Source of the DNA: Mycetocola lacteus
GTDB lineage: Bacteria; Actinomycetota; Actinomycetes; Actinomycetales; Microbacteriaceae
Reading direction: 5' to 3'
Length of the DNA: 64,000 bases
NCBI RefSeq assembly: GCF_003667575.1
Contig: NZ_RCUY01000015.1
Location: 226,885-290,884, forward strand
Under the pieces are notes generated by a model that had not been told where the DNA came from, made no database searches, and saw only the letters and a program-made list of their open reading frames with translations. Shown here piece by piece: positions 34,196-42,210 of the stretch; the first letter of the stretch is position 1; every line of letters begins with the position of its first letter. The translations under genes and the position numbers were made by a program.

Positions 34196-35347
34196 CTAGC
34201 GGTTCAGCTCGATCTGGCCAAGGTCCGCATAGCGCAGGCGCACCGGGTCGTGCAGGGTGTGGGTGCGGGCGTTGCGCCAGAAGCGGTCGGCGCGGAGCGA
34301 GCGGTCGGCGGTGCGGGCGCCGGTCCAGGAGAACAGCTCGGTAGCAACTCGGTTGGAGACGTCGGCGGAGAGCGCCTTGGTGGCCAGCAGACCCTCGCGC
34401 ACCTCGGTGAGCAGGGATTCCGGGGCGTCGGGGGTGGCCTCGGCCCGGTCGATCACCGCGGCGGTTTCGCGCAGCAGCGCGGCAACGGCGCGCACGGCGG
34501 CCGACTCCTTACCCACCTGGAAACGCAGGATCGGATCCTCCACAAGGCTCGCATACTGCGCCAGCTCGAAGGGCACGCGGTTGCTCGCGCGCACCGAGGC
34601 CACGCCAAAGCGCAGCGCGCCCTCGGCGATGCCCACGTCGATCGCCGCGTGCGCGAGGCGTCCGGCCTCGGCCCAGGCCGTGGGGCGGGTCGCCGGGCTC
34701 CAGGCAAACACAAAGTCGGCGGGCACGGCCACCTCGCTCAGGCGCAGGGTGCCGCTGCCGCTGCCGCGCTGGCCCATGCCGCTCCAGTCGTCGATGATTT
34801 CCAGGCCCGGGGCGTCGGTCGGGATGAAGGACATGATGACGCTGCCCTCGCCGTCCACGGCCATCACGGTGATCCAGGCGGCACCCAGCGAACCGGTCGC
34901 GTAGAACTTCTGGCCCGAGGCCAGGTAGGAGCCGTCCTCCTGACGGGTGAACACGGTCGAGAAGTCGGCCGCGTGACGGCCTCCGCGCTCGGCCGCGGCG
35001 TTGGCGATCCGCTTGCCCGCGCGAATATCGGCGTAGAGGCGCTCGCGCGCCTCATCCGAGCCGAGCATCACCACGGCGTCGGTGAAGCCATAGTGCGGCT
35101 GGAGGAGCTGGGCGATGCCCGGATCCGCCTGCGCCAGAATCCGGAACACCTCGGTGATCTCGACCTGGCTGGCACCCGGACCGCCGAGCGCCGCAGGAAT
35201 ACGCAGCGCGAGCAGGCCGGAGTTCTCCAAGATCTCGCGGGCCGCGGCGTACTCGCCCGACTCGTCGCCATCCAGCGCGATGTTTGCGAGCGCATCCCGG
35301 GTGGCCTCGGCCAGGGCGATGAACTCGGGGTTGATGGTGTGGGACAT
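34196..35347 (-). CDS. Acyl-CoA-dehydrogenase-like monooxygenase, DszC/SfnB type (pair 2)
   Basis: A 383-residue flavoprotein with acyl-CoA dehydrogenase fold. The end RFWRNARTHTLHDPVRLRYADLGQIELN again marks the DszC/SfnB group; FYATGSLGAAWITVMAVDGEGSVIMSFIPTDAPGLEIIDDWSGMGQRGSGSGTLRLSEVAVPADF is the middle beta domain. It lies 57 nt downstream of the LLM monooxygenase on the same strand, repeating the pairing seen at 10.5-13.2 kb. It is a distant paralogue rather than a recent copy of the pair 1 enzyme. Confidence 0.88.
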   Translation of the reverse strand: MSHTINPEFIALAEATRDALANIALDGDESGEYAAAREILENSGLLALRIPAALGGPGASQVEITEVFRILAQADPGIAQLLQPHYGFTDAVVMLGSDEARERLYADIRAGKRIANAAAERGGRHAADFSTVFTRQEDGSYLASGQKFYATGSLGAAWITVMAVDGEGSVIMSFIPTDAPGLEIIDDWSGMGQRGSGSGTLRLSEVAVPADFVFAWSPATRPTAWAEAGRLAHAAIDVGIAEGALRFGVASVRASNRVPFELAQYASLVEDPILRFQVGKESAAVRAVAALLRETAAVIDRAEATPDAPESLLTEVREGLLATKALSADVSNRVATELFSWTGARTADRSLRADRFWRNARTHTLHDPVRLRYADLGQIELNR

Positions 35348-35404
35348 GGCACATCCTTTACAGCGAGGGGTCGCCGCGGCGAACCCGAAAAATGGGTGGG
35401 GCGA

Positions 35405-36781
35405 CTAGATCGAAACCTGGTGCGCGGGGTGGGTCGCAGGCAGACGCGGCGATCCAAAAACGCGCTCGCGCAGACCCGAGGTGCCGTAGCTCTCCCGGGC
35501 CAGACCACGCTCACGCAGGCGGGGCAGAATGTGCTCGATGAAGTCGTCGAAGGTCTCCGGCTGCACGATCGGCTGCACGTTGAACCCGTCGATTCGGCCC
35601 TCGGTGGCGCGACGCTCAATCTCGTCCACGACCTCCTCGGGGGTACCCACGATGGGCTGCACGTAGGATCCCAGGGTCCCGAAGTGCTGCTTCAGCTGAC
35701 CGACGGTGCGGGCATTGCCACCCTCCACCGAGAAGCGCTTGGCCTGGGTCTGGACGTGATCGGTGTCGCCCTTTTCGAAGACGGTGTCCTCGTCATAGTG
35801 GTCAAGATCCCGGCCACTCACGCCGCACCAGTGCGCGAGCGCGCCCTCACGGGAGAGGTAGTTCTGGTACTCCTCCAGGCGCGCCTGCGCCTGCTCATGG
35901 GTCTTGCCCACGACGACCTGCAGGCCACCCAGGAGACGCACGTCCTCGGGGTTACGACCCGCGGCCACGGCGGCGGCCTCAATGTTTTCGCGGGCCTTCA
36001 GCTGCCCAGCCACTTCGTTCGTTCCCAGGAACACCACCTCGGCGTGCTTCCCGGCGAACTGCACGCCCCGGCCCGAGGTTCCCGCCTGGAACAGCAGCGG
36101 GGTGCGCTGAGCGCTCGGCTCGACCAGGTGCGGACCGGCCACCGACCAGGTGCGCCCCACGTGGTTGATCGCATGGATGCGGTCAGCCTCGGCGTACACG
36201 CTGCGCTGGATGTCCGCGACGACCGCGTCCTCATCCCAGCTCTTCTCCCACAGCTTGTAGGAGATCTCCAGAAACTCCTCGGCGCGGTCGTAGCGGTCAT
36301 CGTGACTCCACTGCTCGGTCAGGCCGAAGTTGCGAGCCGCCGAGGGCAGGTAGGAGGTCACGATGTTCCAGCCGACCCGGCCACCGGTCAGGTGATCCAG
36401 GCTCGACCAGCGCCGCGCGTTAGCAAACGGGTGTTCGTAACTCGTAGAGGCGGTGACCACAAAGCCGAGGTTTTCGGTGACCGCGGCCATCGCCGGGATC
36501 AGGGTCAGCGGATCGTGGGCGGGGAACTCCACCGCGTTCTCGATCGCCGGGGCGGAGGACCCGCGGTAGGTGTCGTAGAGGCCGAGCACGTCGGCGAAGA
36601 ACACCGCGTCAAAGCGGGCGTCCTCGTAGCGGCGGGCACGGTCCAGCCAGTGCTTGAGGCTGCCAAAACCCAGGCGATCATCGCGGGGGTGCGCCCACAT
36701 GCCCTGCTGCACATTACCAACGGTGTTGCCTTCAAAGGCGTTCAGAATCAGGGGACGCCGCGGCGCGGGGGGACGACTCAT
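35405..36781 (-). CDS. Flavin-dependent monooxygenase, DszA/NtaA/SnaA type (pair 2)
   Basis: A 458-residue LLM-class oxygenase. LILNAFEGNTVGNVQQGMWAHPRDDRLGFGSLKHWLDRARRYEDARFDAVFFADVLGLYDTYRG, SSLDHLTGGRVGWNIVTSYLPSAARNFGL and QAGTSGRGVQFAGKHAEVVFLGTN are diagnostic. It needs FMNH2 from a reductase not encoded nearby. ATG 36781 has AAGGA 9-10 nt upstream. With the following DszC-like gene it forms a second two-enzyme oxidation unit, possibly for a different organosulfur or amine substrate than pair 1. Confidence 0.9.
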   Translation of the reverse strand: MSRPPAPRRPLILNAFEGNTVGNVQQGMWAHPRDDRLGFGSLKHWLDRARRYEDARFDAVFFADVLGLYDTYRGSSAPAIENAVEFPAHDPLTLIPAMAAVTENLGFVVTASTSYEHPFANARRWSSLDHLTGGRVGWNIVTSYLPSAARNFGLTEQWSHDDRYDRAEEFLEISYKLWEKSWDEDAVVADIQRSVYAEADRIHAINHVGRTWSVAGPHLVEPSAQRTPLLFQAGTSGRGVQFAGKHAEVVFLGTNEVAGQLKARENIEAAAVAAGRNPEDVRLLGGLQVVVGKTHEQAQARLEEYQNYLSREGALAHWCGVSGRDLDHYDEDTVFEKGDTDHVQTQAKRFSVEGGNARTVGQLKQHFGTLGSYVQPIVGTPEEVVDEIERRATEGRIDGFNVQPIVQPETFDDFIEHILPRLRERGLARESYGTSGLRERVFGSPRLPATHPAHQVSI

Positions 36782-36965
36782 CGGGGAAATCCTTGGTGCT
36801 CAGGAGGTGGCGCACCGAGTCGCGCGCCGGCCTGCGGCGCACCGGAAACGTCACCGTTGGGGATGCGATGGCGGTCCAAAATTGGGGGGATCTGCGGACC
36901 ACCACACGCATCACATTCTGGCCCAGCATCCGCGCCACACCGCAGTTGTGTGACGAAGCATGACG

Positions 36966-36985
36966 GCCACCCCCGCGCGGGGGCT
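36966..36985 (-). terminator. Short GC hairpin after the methyltransferase gene
   Basis: CCCCC (36970-36974) pairs with GGGGG (36979-36983) around GCGC. It is weak and lacks a T-run. The remaining gap up to 36781 shows only a small CACAC/GTGTG repeat near 36940-36955. Confidence 0.4.
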
Positions 36986-36999
36986 TGTCAGGGAGCGAA

Positions 37000-38358
37000 C
37001 TAGTCGGCGAGCGCCGTCTCCGGCAGGGGAACCACCCGACGCAGACCCGGCCCAGGAACGGGCCTCGGGCGCGGGGCGACCTGGGTTTCCGGCACCTCGA
37101 CGGAGACGGATTCGGTGACGGCGATGACGGCCGTCTCGGCTGCGGCCAGGTTGGCGGCGGCCGGCTCGGCAATGATCGGTGCCTCCGATTCGACCGAGGT
37201 TTCCGGCGCGGTGACCCGAGTACGAGCAGCGCGCGGCTTCGTGACCGTTGCGGCCTTCGCCGCGGTCTTAGTCGAACCCTTTGTCGGAGCCTTGGCTGCG
37301 ACCGTCGTCGACGCGTCCGAGCCCTTCGCCCCCGGAGCAGCCTTCGCCTTCGCCGCGGTCTTCGCCTTTGCCGCCGCCGAGGATGCCTTCACGGTCGTGC
37401 TCTTCGCGGCAGCCTTCGCCCGCGGCTTTGCCGGGGCCTTGGGTGTCTTGGGTTTTGCCGCCGCCCGGGTGGCCGGGGTGTCCTCGAGCGGGGGCACCAC
37501 GGTGTCCGCGGAGTCCGCATCCGGGTCCATCCCGAAGCGTCGCCGCATGACCTCGATCGCCTGCGGGTTCTGATCGATCAGCACAAAGTTCCGGCCGAGC
37601 TCGCGCGCCGCGGCCCCGGTGGTGCCGCTGCCGGCGAAGAAGTCAAGAATCCAGTCGCCCTCGCGGCTGGAGGCCTGGATGATCCGGCGCAGAATCCCCA
37701 GCGGCTTCTGGGTGGGATACCCGGTCTTTTCCTTACCGGTGGGCGACACGATGGTGTGCCACCAGACGTCGGTGGGCAGCTTGCCGCGCGCGGCCTTCTG
37801 CGGGGTCACCAGACCCGGTGCCATATAGGGCTCACGGTCCACGGCGGTCGAATCGAAGTGGTACTGGGCGGGATCCTTCACGTAGACCAGGATCGTATCG
37901 TGCTTGGTGGGCCACCGACGGGTCGCCTTCGCCCCGTAGTCATAGGCCCAGATCAGCTCGTTGAGGAAGCTGTCGCGTCCAAAGATCGCATCCAGCATGA
38001 CCTTCGCATAGTGTGCCTCGCGATAGTCCAGGTGCACATACAGCGTGCCCTCGGGCCCGAGCAGTCGCCAGGCCTCCAGCAGACGCGGTTCGAGGAAGGT
38101 CCAGTAGTCGTCAAAGGTGTCATCGTAGGTGCGCAGTTCCCCGCGGATCCGCTGATAGCTCTTGCCCTTAAACCCCACGCTCCCACTCACCCCGGGCTCG
38201 GAGCGCACCGCGGTGGTCACATGACGCGCCTGGCTGCGCCCGGTGTTAAAGGGCGGGTCGATGTAGATAACGGTAAAGGACTCATCGGGCAGTTCGGCGA
38301 GCAACTCGAGGTTGTCGCCGTGCCAGATTTCGCTGGACTGCGGGAAATCACGCGCCAC
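37000..38358 (-). CDS. Orphan DNA methyltransferase with histone-H1-like tail
   Basis: A 452-residue beta-class amino-methyltransferase (adenine-N6 or cytosine-N4). The catalytic motif IV DPPFNTG (34-40) precedes the SAM-binding motif DFFAGSGTTG (239-248), with YPTQKP at 214-219. After about residue 290 the protein changes into a 160-residue Ala/Lys/Pro/Thr-rich tail (for example KPKTPKAPAKPRAKAAAKS), like bacterial histone-H1-type tails. No restriction gene is adjacent, so it is an orphan. The lipoate ligase gene ends 2 bp upstream. The tail could tether the enzyme to DNA; its function is inference. Confidence 0.88.
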   Translation of the reverse strand: MARDFPQSSEIWHGDNLELLAELPDESFTVIYIDPPFNTGRSQARHVTTAVRSEPGVSGSVGFKGKSYQRIRGELRTYDDTFDDYWTFLEPRLLEAWRLLGPEGTLYVHLDYREAHYAKVMLDAIFGRDSFLNELIWAYDYGAKATRRWPTKHDTILVYVKDPAQYHFDSTAVDREPYMAPGLVTPQKAARGKLPTDVWWHTIVSPTGKEKTGYPTQKPLGILRRIIQASSREGDWILDFFAGSGTTGAAARELGRNFVLIDQNPQAIEVMRRRFGMDPDADSADTVVPPLEDTPATRAAAKPKTPKAPAKPRAKAAAKSTTVKASSAAAKAKTAAKAKAAPGAKGSDASTTVAAKAPTKGSTKTAAKAATVTKPRAARTRVTAPETSVESEAPIIAEPAAANLAAAETAVIAVTESVSVEVPETQVAPRPRPVPGPGLRRVVPLPETALAD

Positions 38359-38360
38359 GG

Positions 38361-39410
38361 TTAGGGAACCCGATTCAGCCAGGCGTCGGTGGAGAACTTC
38401 TCGCGCACGAGGGTCTCCGCCTGGGCATACTCGTCCGGCGTAATCTCGCCGGGAACCGCACCGGTGAGGGTCACAAAGGTCGCCTTCATGGCCTCGATGA
38501 TTTCGCTCCGGCTGCGCCCGGTCTGGCTGCGCAGCGGATCGACGCGCTTGGCGGCGGAGGTAGTGCCCTTATCCGAGAGCTTCTCCCGGCCGATGCGCAG
38601 GACGCGCGCCATCTGGTCGCCGTCCATGTCGTAGCTCATGGTCACGTGGTGCAGCACGCCGCCGCTGCCCAGGCGCTTCTGCGCCGCCCCGCCGATCTTG
38701 CCGGCCGGGGAGGTGATGTCGTTCAGCGGCTTGTACACGGCCTCGATGCCGAGCTCGCGCAGCGCGGTGAGCACCCAGTCATCGAGGTAGGCGTAGCTCT
38801 CGGCAAAGGTCATACCCTGCACCAGCTCGGCCGGCACATACAGCGAATAGGTGATGATCGCGCCCTTGGCCATCAGCATTGCGCCACCGCCGGAGATCCG
38901 GCGCACCACGTCAAACCCCGCGGCCTTGGCGGCGTCGAGATCCACCTCGTTCTTGAGTGACTGGAACGACCCGATCACCACGGCCGACTCGTCCCACTCC
39001 CAAATACGCAGGGTCGGGCCGCGGTGCCCAAGTCCCACCTCGCTGGTCAGCACCTCGTCCAGGGCCAGGTGGGTGCGCGGGGGCACCGCCTGGGAGTGGA
39101 TGATCTGCCAGTCAAAATCACGCCAGTCGGCGGCGGAGGTCACCGAGCGACGGATCGCCGTGGCCACCGAATCCGGGGTGAATCCGAGCAGCTGCGCGCC
39201 CTCGGGCAGGGCCGCCTGGATCGCCGCGGCAATGGTGGTGGCGTCGCTGCGCGCATCCAGACCGTTCACCGCGGCGTTGATGTCCTCAATGGCCTCATCG
39301 GGTTCGAGGAAGAAGTCTCCGGCGAGCCGGAAGTCCGCAAACACCCCGTCCACCACGTCGAGGTCAACCACCACGAGCTTGCCACCGGGCACCTTATATT
39401 CACCGTGCAT
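38361..39410 (-). CDS. lplA: Lipoate-protein ligase A family protein
   Basis: A 349-residue ligase that attaches lipoate to E2/GcvH-type proteins. Residues 1-90 are the small accessory domain (normally C-terminal in E. coli LplA), here placed at the N-terminus. Then comes the catalytic BPL/LplA domain with RRISGGGAMLM (170-180) and the active-site lysine K238 in SPAGKIGGAAQKR. The swapped domain order is common in actinobacterial and archaeal relatives. It lies 2 bp before the methyltransferase, so the two are probably transcribed together, though their functions appear unrelated. Confidence 0.92.
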   Translation of the reverse strand: MHGEYKVPGGKLVVVDLDVVDGVFADFRLAGDFFLEPDEAIEDINAAVNGLDARSDATTIAAAIQAALPEGAQLLGFTPDSVATAIRRSVTSAADWRDFDWQIIHSQAVPPRTHLALDEVLTSEVGLGHRGPTLRIWEWDESAVVIGSFQSLKNEVDLDAAKAAGFDVVRRISGGGAMLMAKGAIITYSLYVPAELVQGMTFAESYAYLDDWVLTALRELGIEAVYKPLNDITSPAGKIGGAAQKRLGSGGVLHHVTMSYDMDGDQMARVLRIGREKLSDKGTTSAAKRVDPLRSQTGRSRSEIIEAMKATFVTLTGAVPGEITPDEYAQAETLVREKFSTDAWLNRVP

Positions 39411-39476
39411 GGTCCCAGCCTACCGATTCCATGGCAATCCCTGCCGTGTCGGCCCAAACCGGGGCACAATGTTCTC

Positions 39477-40100
39477 ATGACGACGTTTATCCTGGTTCGA
39501 CACGGCGAAACGATCTGGCACACCGGACACCGGTATGCGGGCATGAGCGATATCCCTCTCGACGCCGAGGGACAGCGCGCCGCCGACGCCCTGGCCGAGT
39601 GGGCCGTCGGGGCCCAGCTGGATGCGATCGTGGTTTCCCCGTTGATCCGCGCGGTCAACACCGCGCGCCCCTCGGCCATCGCCCTGGGCATGCCTCTGCA
39701 CATCGATCCCGACCTGGTCGAGGTCGATTTCGGTGTGGGTGAGGGCAAAACCATCTCCGAGCTGCGCCCCGACTACCCCGACGAGGTGGCCGCGTTTGAG
39801 GCGGCTCCGGCGGATTCCCCGCTGCCCGGCGGCGAGGTGGGACGCCACGCGATTACCCGCTACCTCGGTGTGCTCGACAAGCTGCGTGAGCGCTACCCGG
39901 CCGGCCGTGTGCTGGTTGTGGGCCACGGTACCGCGATCCGACTGGCGGTCAGCGAGCTGATCGGCATCGAACCCAACCGCTACCGTGATCTAATGCCCGA
40001 GATGCTCAACTGCGGCCGCACCACCCTGGAAATCACCGACCGCGGCGTCGCGCTGCAGGGCTTCAACGTGCCTAGCTACACCCCGGGGAGCTCGTCGTGA
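39477..40100 (+). CDS. Histidine phosphatase family protein (phosphoglycerate-mutase-like)
   Basis: A 207-residue phosphatase. The catalytic LVRHGET (H9) and the second histidine in VLVVGHGTAIRLAVSEL are both present, with VSPLIRAVNTAR contributing the phosphate-binding Arg. The central VEVDFGVGEGKTISELRPDYPDEVAAFEAAPADSPLPGGE fits the broad-specificity branch rather than true glycolytic mutase. ATG 39477 is chosen; the longer upstream reading overlaps lplA on the opposite strand. It overlaps the next gene by 4 nt. Confidence 0.9.
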   Translation: MTTFILVRHGETIWHTGHRYAGMSDIPLDAEGQRAADALAEWAVGAQLDAIVVSPLIRAVNTARPSAIALGMPLHIDPDLVEVDFGVGEGKTISELRPDYPDEVAAFEAAPADSPLPGGEVGRHAITRYLGVLDKLRERYPAGRVLVVGHGTAIRLAVSELIGIEPNRYRDLMPEMLNCGRTTLEITDRGVALQGFNVPSYTPGSSS

Positions 40101-40420
40101 ACATCCAGATACTCGCGATCGAGGGCTGCCCGAGCCTGACCGCGGCCACCGAGAACACCCGCGCGGCACTGGGCGAACTCGGCCGCGACGAGCTGGCAAT
40201 CGAGCAGATCACCATTCGTGATGCAGCGGACGCCCGCGCGTTTGCCTTTGCCGGATCCCCCACGATCCTCGCCGACGGCGCCGACCTGTTCCCCTCGGAT
40301 GGTCGCACCGAAGACCTCGCCTGCCGCGTCTACCCCACCGAGTCGGGCATCGCCCCAGCCCCCTCGCGGGCGCAGCTGGTCACCGCACTCCGGGAGCGTT
40401 TCGCGCACCCGGTCCACTAA
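40097..40420 (+). CDS. Thioredoxin-like protein related to the MerB-associated family
   Basis: A 107-residue protein with one N-terminal cysteine in IEGCPSLTAATENTRAALGEL and the GSPTILADGADLFPSDGRTEDLACRVYPTESGIAPAPSRAQLVTALRE pattern, seen in small thioredoxin-fold proteins often labelled alkylmercury-lyase-like. The canonical CxxC is absent; a second cysteine follows at about 76. GTG start overlapping the phosphatase stop. Role unknown; a thiol exchange function is only inferred. Confidence 0.7.
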   Translation: MNIQILAIEGCPSLTAATENTRAALGELGRDELAIEQITIRDAADARAFAFAGSPTILADGADLFPSDGRTEDLACRVYPTESGIAPAPSRAQLVTALRERFAHPVH

Positions 40421-40440
40421 TACACACGAAGGAGAACACC

Positions 40441-40746
40441 ATGCAGGCTCTCGTGAACGGTGCCGTCATTGCCGACGCCGCCCCCGAAGACATCGTCCTG
40501 ATCGAGGGAAACCGCTACTTCCCGCCCGCCTCGATTGCCGCGGGCACGCTCGAGAAGAGCCCCACCCCCTACACCTGCCCGTGGAAGGGTGTGTGCCAGT
40601 ACTTCGACGTGGTAACCCCCGACGGAACCCGCATCAGCGACGGTGCCTGGAGCTACCCCAACCCCTATGACGGTGCCGAGGAGCGCGTGGGCCACGCCTT
40701 CGCCAACTTCGTGGCCTTCGCCCCGGGCGCGACCTTCACGGACTAG
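40441..40746 (+). CDS. DUF427 domain protein
   Basis: A 101-residue protein that is almost wholly a DUF427 domain: VLIEGNRYFPPASI, TPYTCPWKGVCQYFDVVTPDGTRISDGAWSYPNP and RVGHAFANFVAFAPG. The family is widespread in actinobacteria, with no settled biochemical role. ATG 40441 follows GAAGGAG. It is the third gene of a small unit with the phosphatase and the thioredoxin-like protein. Confidence 0.9.
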   Translation: MQALVNGAVIADAAPEDIVLIEGNRYFPPASIAAGTLEKSPTPYTCPWKGVCQYFDVVTPDGTRISDGAWSYPNPYDGAEERVGHAFANFVAFAPGATFTD

Positions 40747-40827
40747 CCCCGGCCCGGCTACCAGGCCCCGCCGCGCAGATTGATGCTGCCGGCGGGCCAC
40801 CGCCTCTCCGGGACGCCCCGTGGCCGG

Positions 40828-41706
40828 CTAACCCGCCACCGGCACGTGCGCATCCAGCCAGCGAACCAGGTCGGCGATGATCTCCTCGCGGTTGAGCTCG
40901 TTGTAGATCTCATGCCGGGCGTCGGGATAAACGTGCAGGGTCACATCGCTCAGCTTGGCGCGATTGCGGTAGGCGGCATCCAGCTTGGTGAGGCCGCGCT
41001 CCCCGCCCAGGGAGTCGGCCGAGCCGCCCTGGATCAGCATCGGAATGTCCCGCGGCATCCGGCGCGGCGGCCGCCCAAGCAGCCCGATCGCCTGGAAGAG
41101 GTTCCAGGCGGGCTTCTCGGCGATGTCGAAGTTCAGGGGGTCCGCTCGGAACGCAGCCCCGGCTTCGGGATCGCGATTGAGCCATTCCAGCCCGGTGGAT
41201 TCCGGTCCGCGCCAGGGCTTGTTCAGGTCCCCGGAGTTCAGCACCCCGGGCACCGCGAGGCTCGATCCCGAGAGCACCACGGCGTCGTAGATGGTGGTGG
41301 TGTTAACCAGTTTCTGAGCCATCAGCGAGCCCCAACTGTGCCCCAACAAAACCAGCGGGATCCCCGGATACTCGCGGGCGATGGACTCCCCCACGCTGCG
41401 CAGCGAGCGGATCGCCCCGCGCACCGCCCCGGGTCCCAGATCCGCGAGTCCACCCGCTTCCAGGCCGGTCCGGCCGTGTCCGCGGTGGTCGTCGGCCACC
41501 ACCGTATAGCCGGCAGCCACCAGCTCCTCGGCGAGCGCCGCATACCGGCGCGCATGTTCGCCGACCCCGTGGGCGAGGTGGATGATGGCGCGCGGATTCT
41601 TCGCCGCCCAGGTATAGGTGTAGACGACAATACCGTCGGCATCGGTGAGGGTCCCCACACGCGCACCGGTGGGGTCGATTGGGCTGTCCTGCTCCGCGCT
41701 GCTCAT
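40828..41706 (-). CDS. Alpha/beta hydrolase, monoacylglycerol-lipase-like
   Basis: A 292-residue serine hydrolase. The nucleophile is S124 in LLGHSWGSLMAQ; the HG oxyanion stretch is LAHGVGEHARRY, and DARHEIYNELNREE carries the catalytic His. Order and motifs match monoacylglycerol lipase/lysophospholipase-type enzymes. It is divergent from the MarR gene, and the MarR-type operator sits between the two starts, so both could be under MarR control. Confidence 0.9.
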   Translation of the reverse strand: MSSAEQDSPIDPTGARVGTLTDADGIVVYTYTWAAKNPRAIIHLAHGVGEHARRYAALAEELVAAGYTVVADDHRGHGRTGLEAGGLADLGPGAVRGAIRSLRSVGESIAREYPGIPLVLLGHSWGSLMAQKLVNTTTIYDAVVLSGSSLAVPGVLNSGDLNKPWRGPESTGLEWLNRDPEAGAAFRADPLNFDIAEKPAWNLFQAIGLLGRPPRRMPRDIPMLIQGGSADSLGGERGLTKLDAAYRNRAKLSDVTLHVYPDARHEIYNELNREEIIADLVRWLDAHVPVAG

Positions 41707-41752
41707 TCCCTCAGACTAGTGATTCGCTGTGAATGCCTCCACCCTCATTTCT

Positions 41753-41778
41753 TTAGCAAGACTAATGAGTTATGCTAA
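41753..41778. promoter_or_regulatory. MarR-type operator
   Basis: A 26-bp quasi-palindrome: TTAGCA (41753-41758) and TGCTAA (41773-41778) flank an inner ACT-AT-AGT core that is also symmetric. It lies 6 nt before the MarR start and within the divergent gap to the hydrolase. Confidence 0.75.
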
Positions 41779-41784
41779 CGATCT

Positions 41785-42210
41785 ATGACGATTGACCCGA
41801 ACCTGGATGCGACTCAGATCCGCCAGGGCGTTCTCCACCTCTCCCGCCGACTGCGCGCGGAGAAGGCCGATAACGAACTCAGCGACGGCCAGTTCTCGGT
41901 GCTTGCCTGCCTCTACCGGCATGGCGCACACACCCTGGGCGGCCTTGCCGAACACGAACGGGTCTCCCCGCCGTCGATGAATCGCACGGTCAACTGCCTG
42001 GAGGGCAGCGGCTATGTGGAGCGCGCGGCGGATCCGACAGATGGCCGACGCGTGCTGATCAGCCTGACCCCCGAGGGTCATGACATGGTCGCGCGCACGG
42101 TGGTCCAGCGCGACGCCTGGATCGACACCCGGCTGCGCGACCTCTCCCCTGAGGAACGCGAAACCCTGACCCGCGCCGCCGAGATCATGAGGAGGCTCGC
42201 GACCGCGTGA
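41785..42210 (+). CDS. MarR-family transcriptional regulator
   Basis: A 141-residue winged-helix regulator: SDGQFSVLACLYRHGAHTLGGLAEHERVSPPSMNRTVNCLEGSGYVERAADPTDGRRVLISLTPEG gives the HTH and the DxRRV wing. Its stop overlaps the start of the MFS gene (GTGA). It probably represses itself and the exporter through the adjacent palindrome until a small phenolic or lipophilic ligand binds. Confidence 0.93.
   Translation: MTIDPNLDATQIRQGVLHLSRRLRAEKADNELSDGQFSVLACLYRHGAHTLGGLAEHERVSPPSMNRTVNCLEGSGYVERAADPTDGRRVLISLTPEGHDMVARTVVQRDAWIDTRLRDLSPEERETLTRAAEIMRRLATA

Noticed and set aside
34250..37003. A 917-codon plus-strand reading frame
   Set aside because: It is antisense to the well-supported monooxygenase pair 2 on the minus strand; its composition (Gly/Arg/His-rich, no domain pattern) is that of a high-GC mirror frame.
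37000..38358. A restriction-modification system around the methyltransferase
   Set aside because: No nuclease-like gene adjoins it: neighbours are lipoate ligase and the monooxygenase pair.
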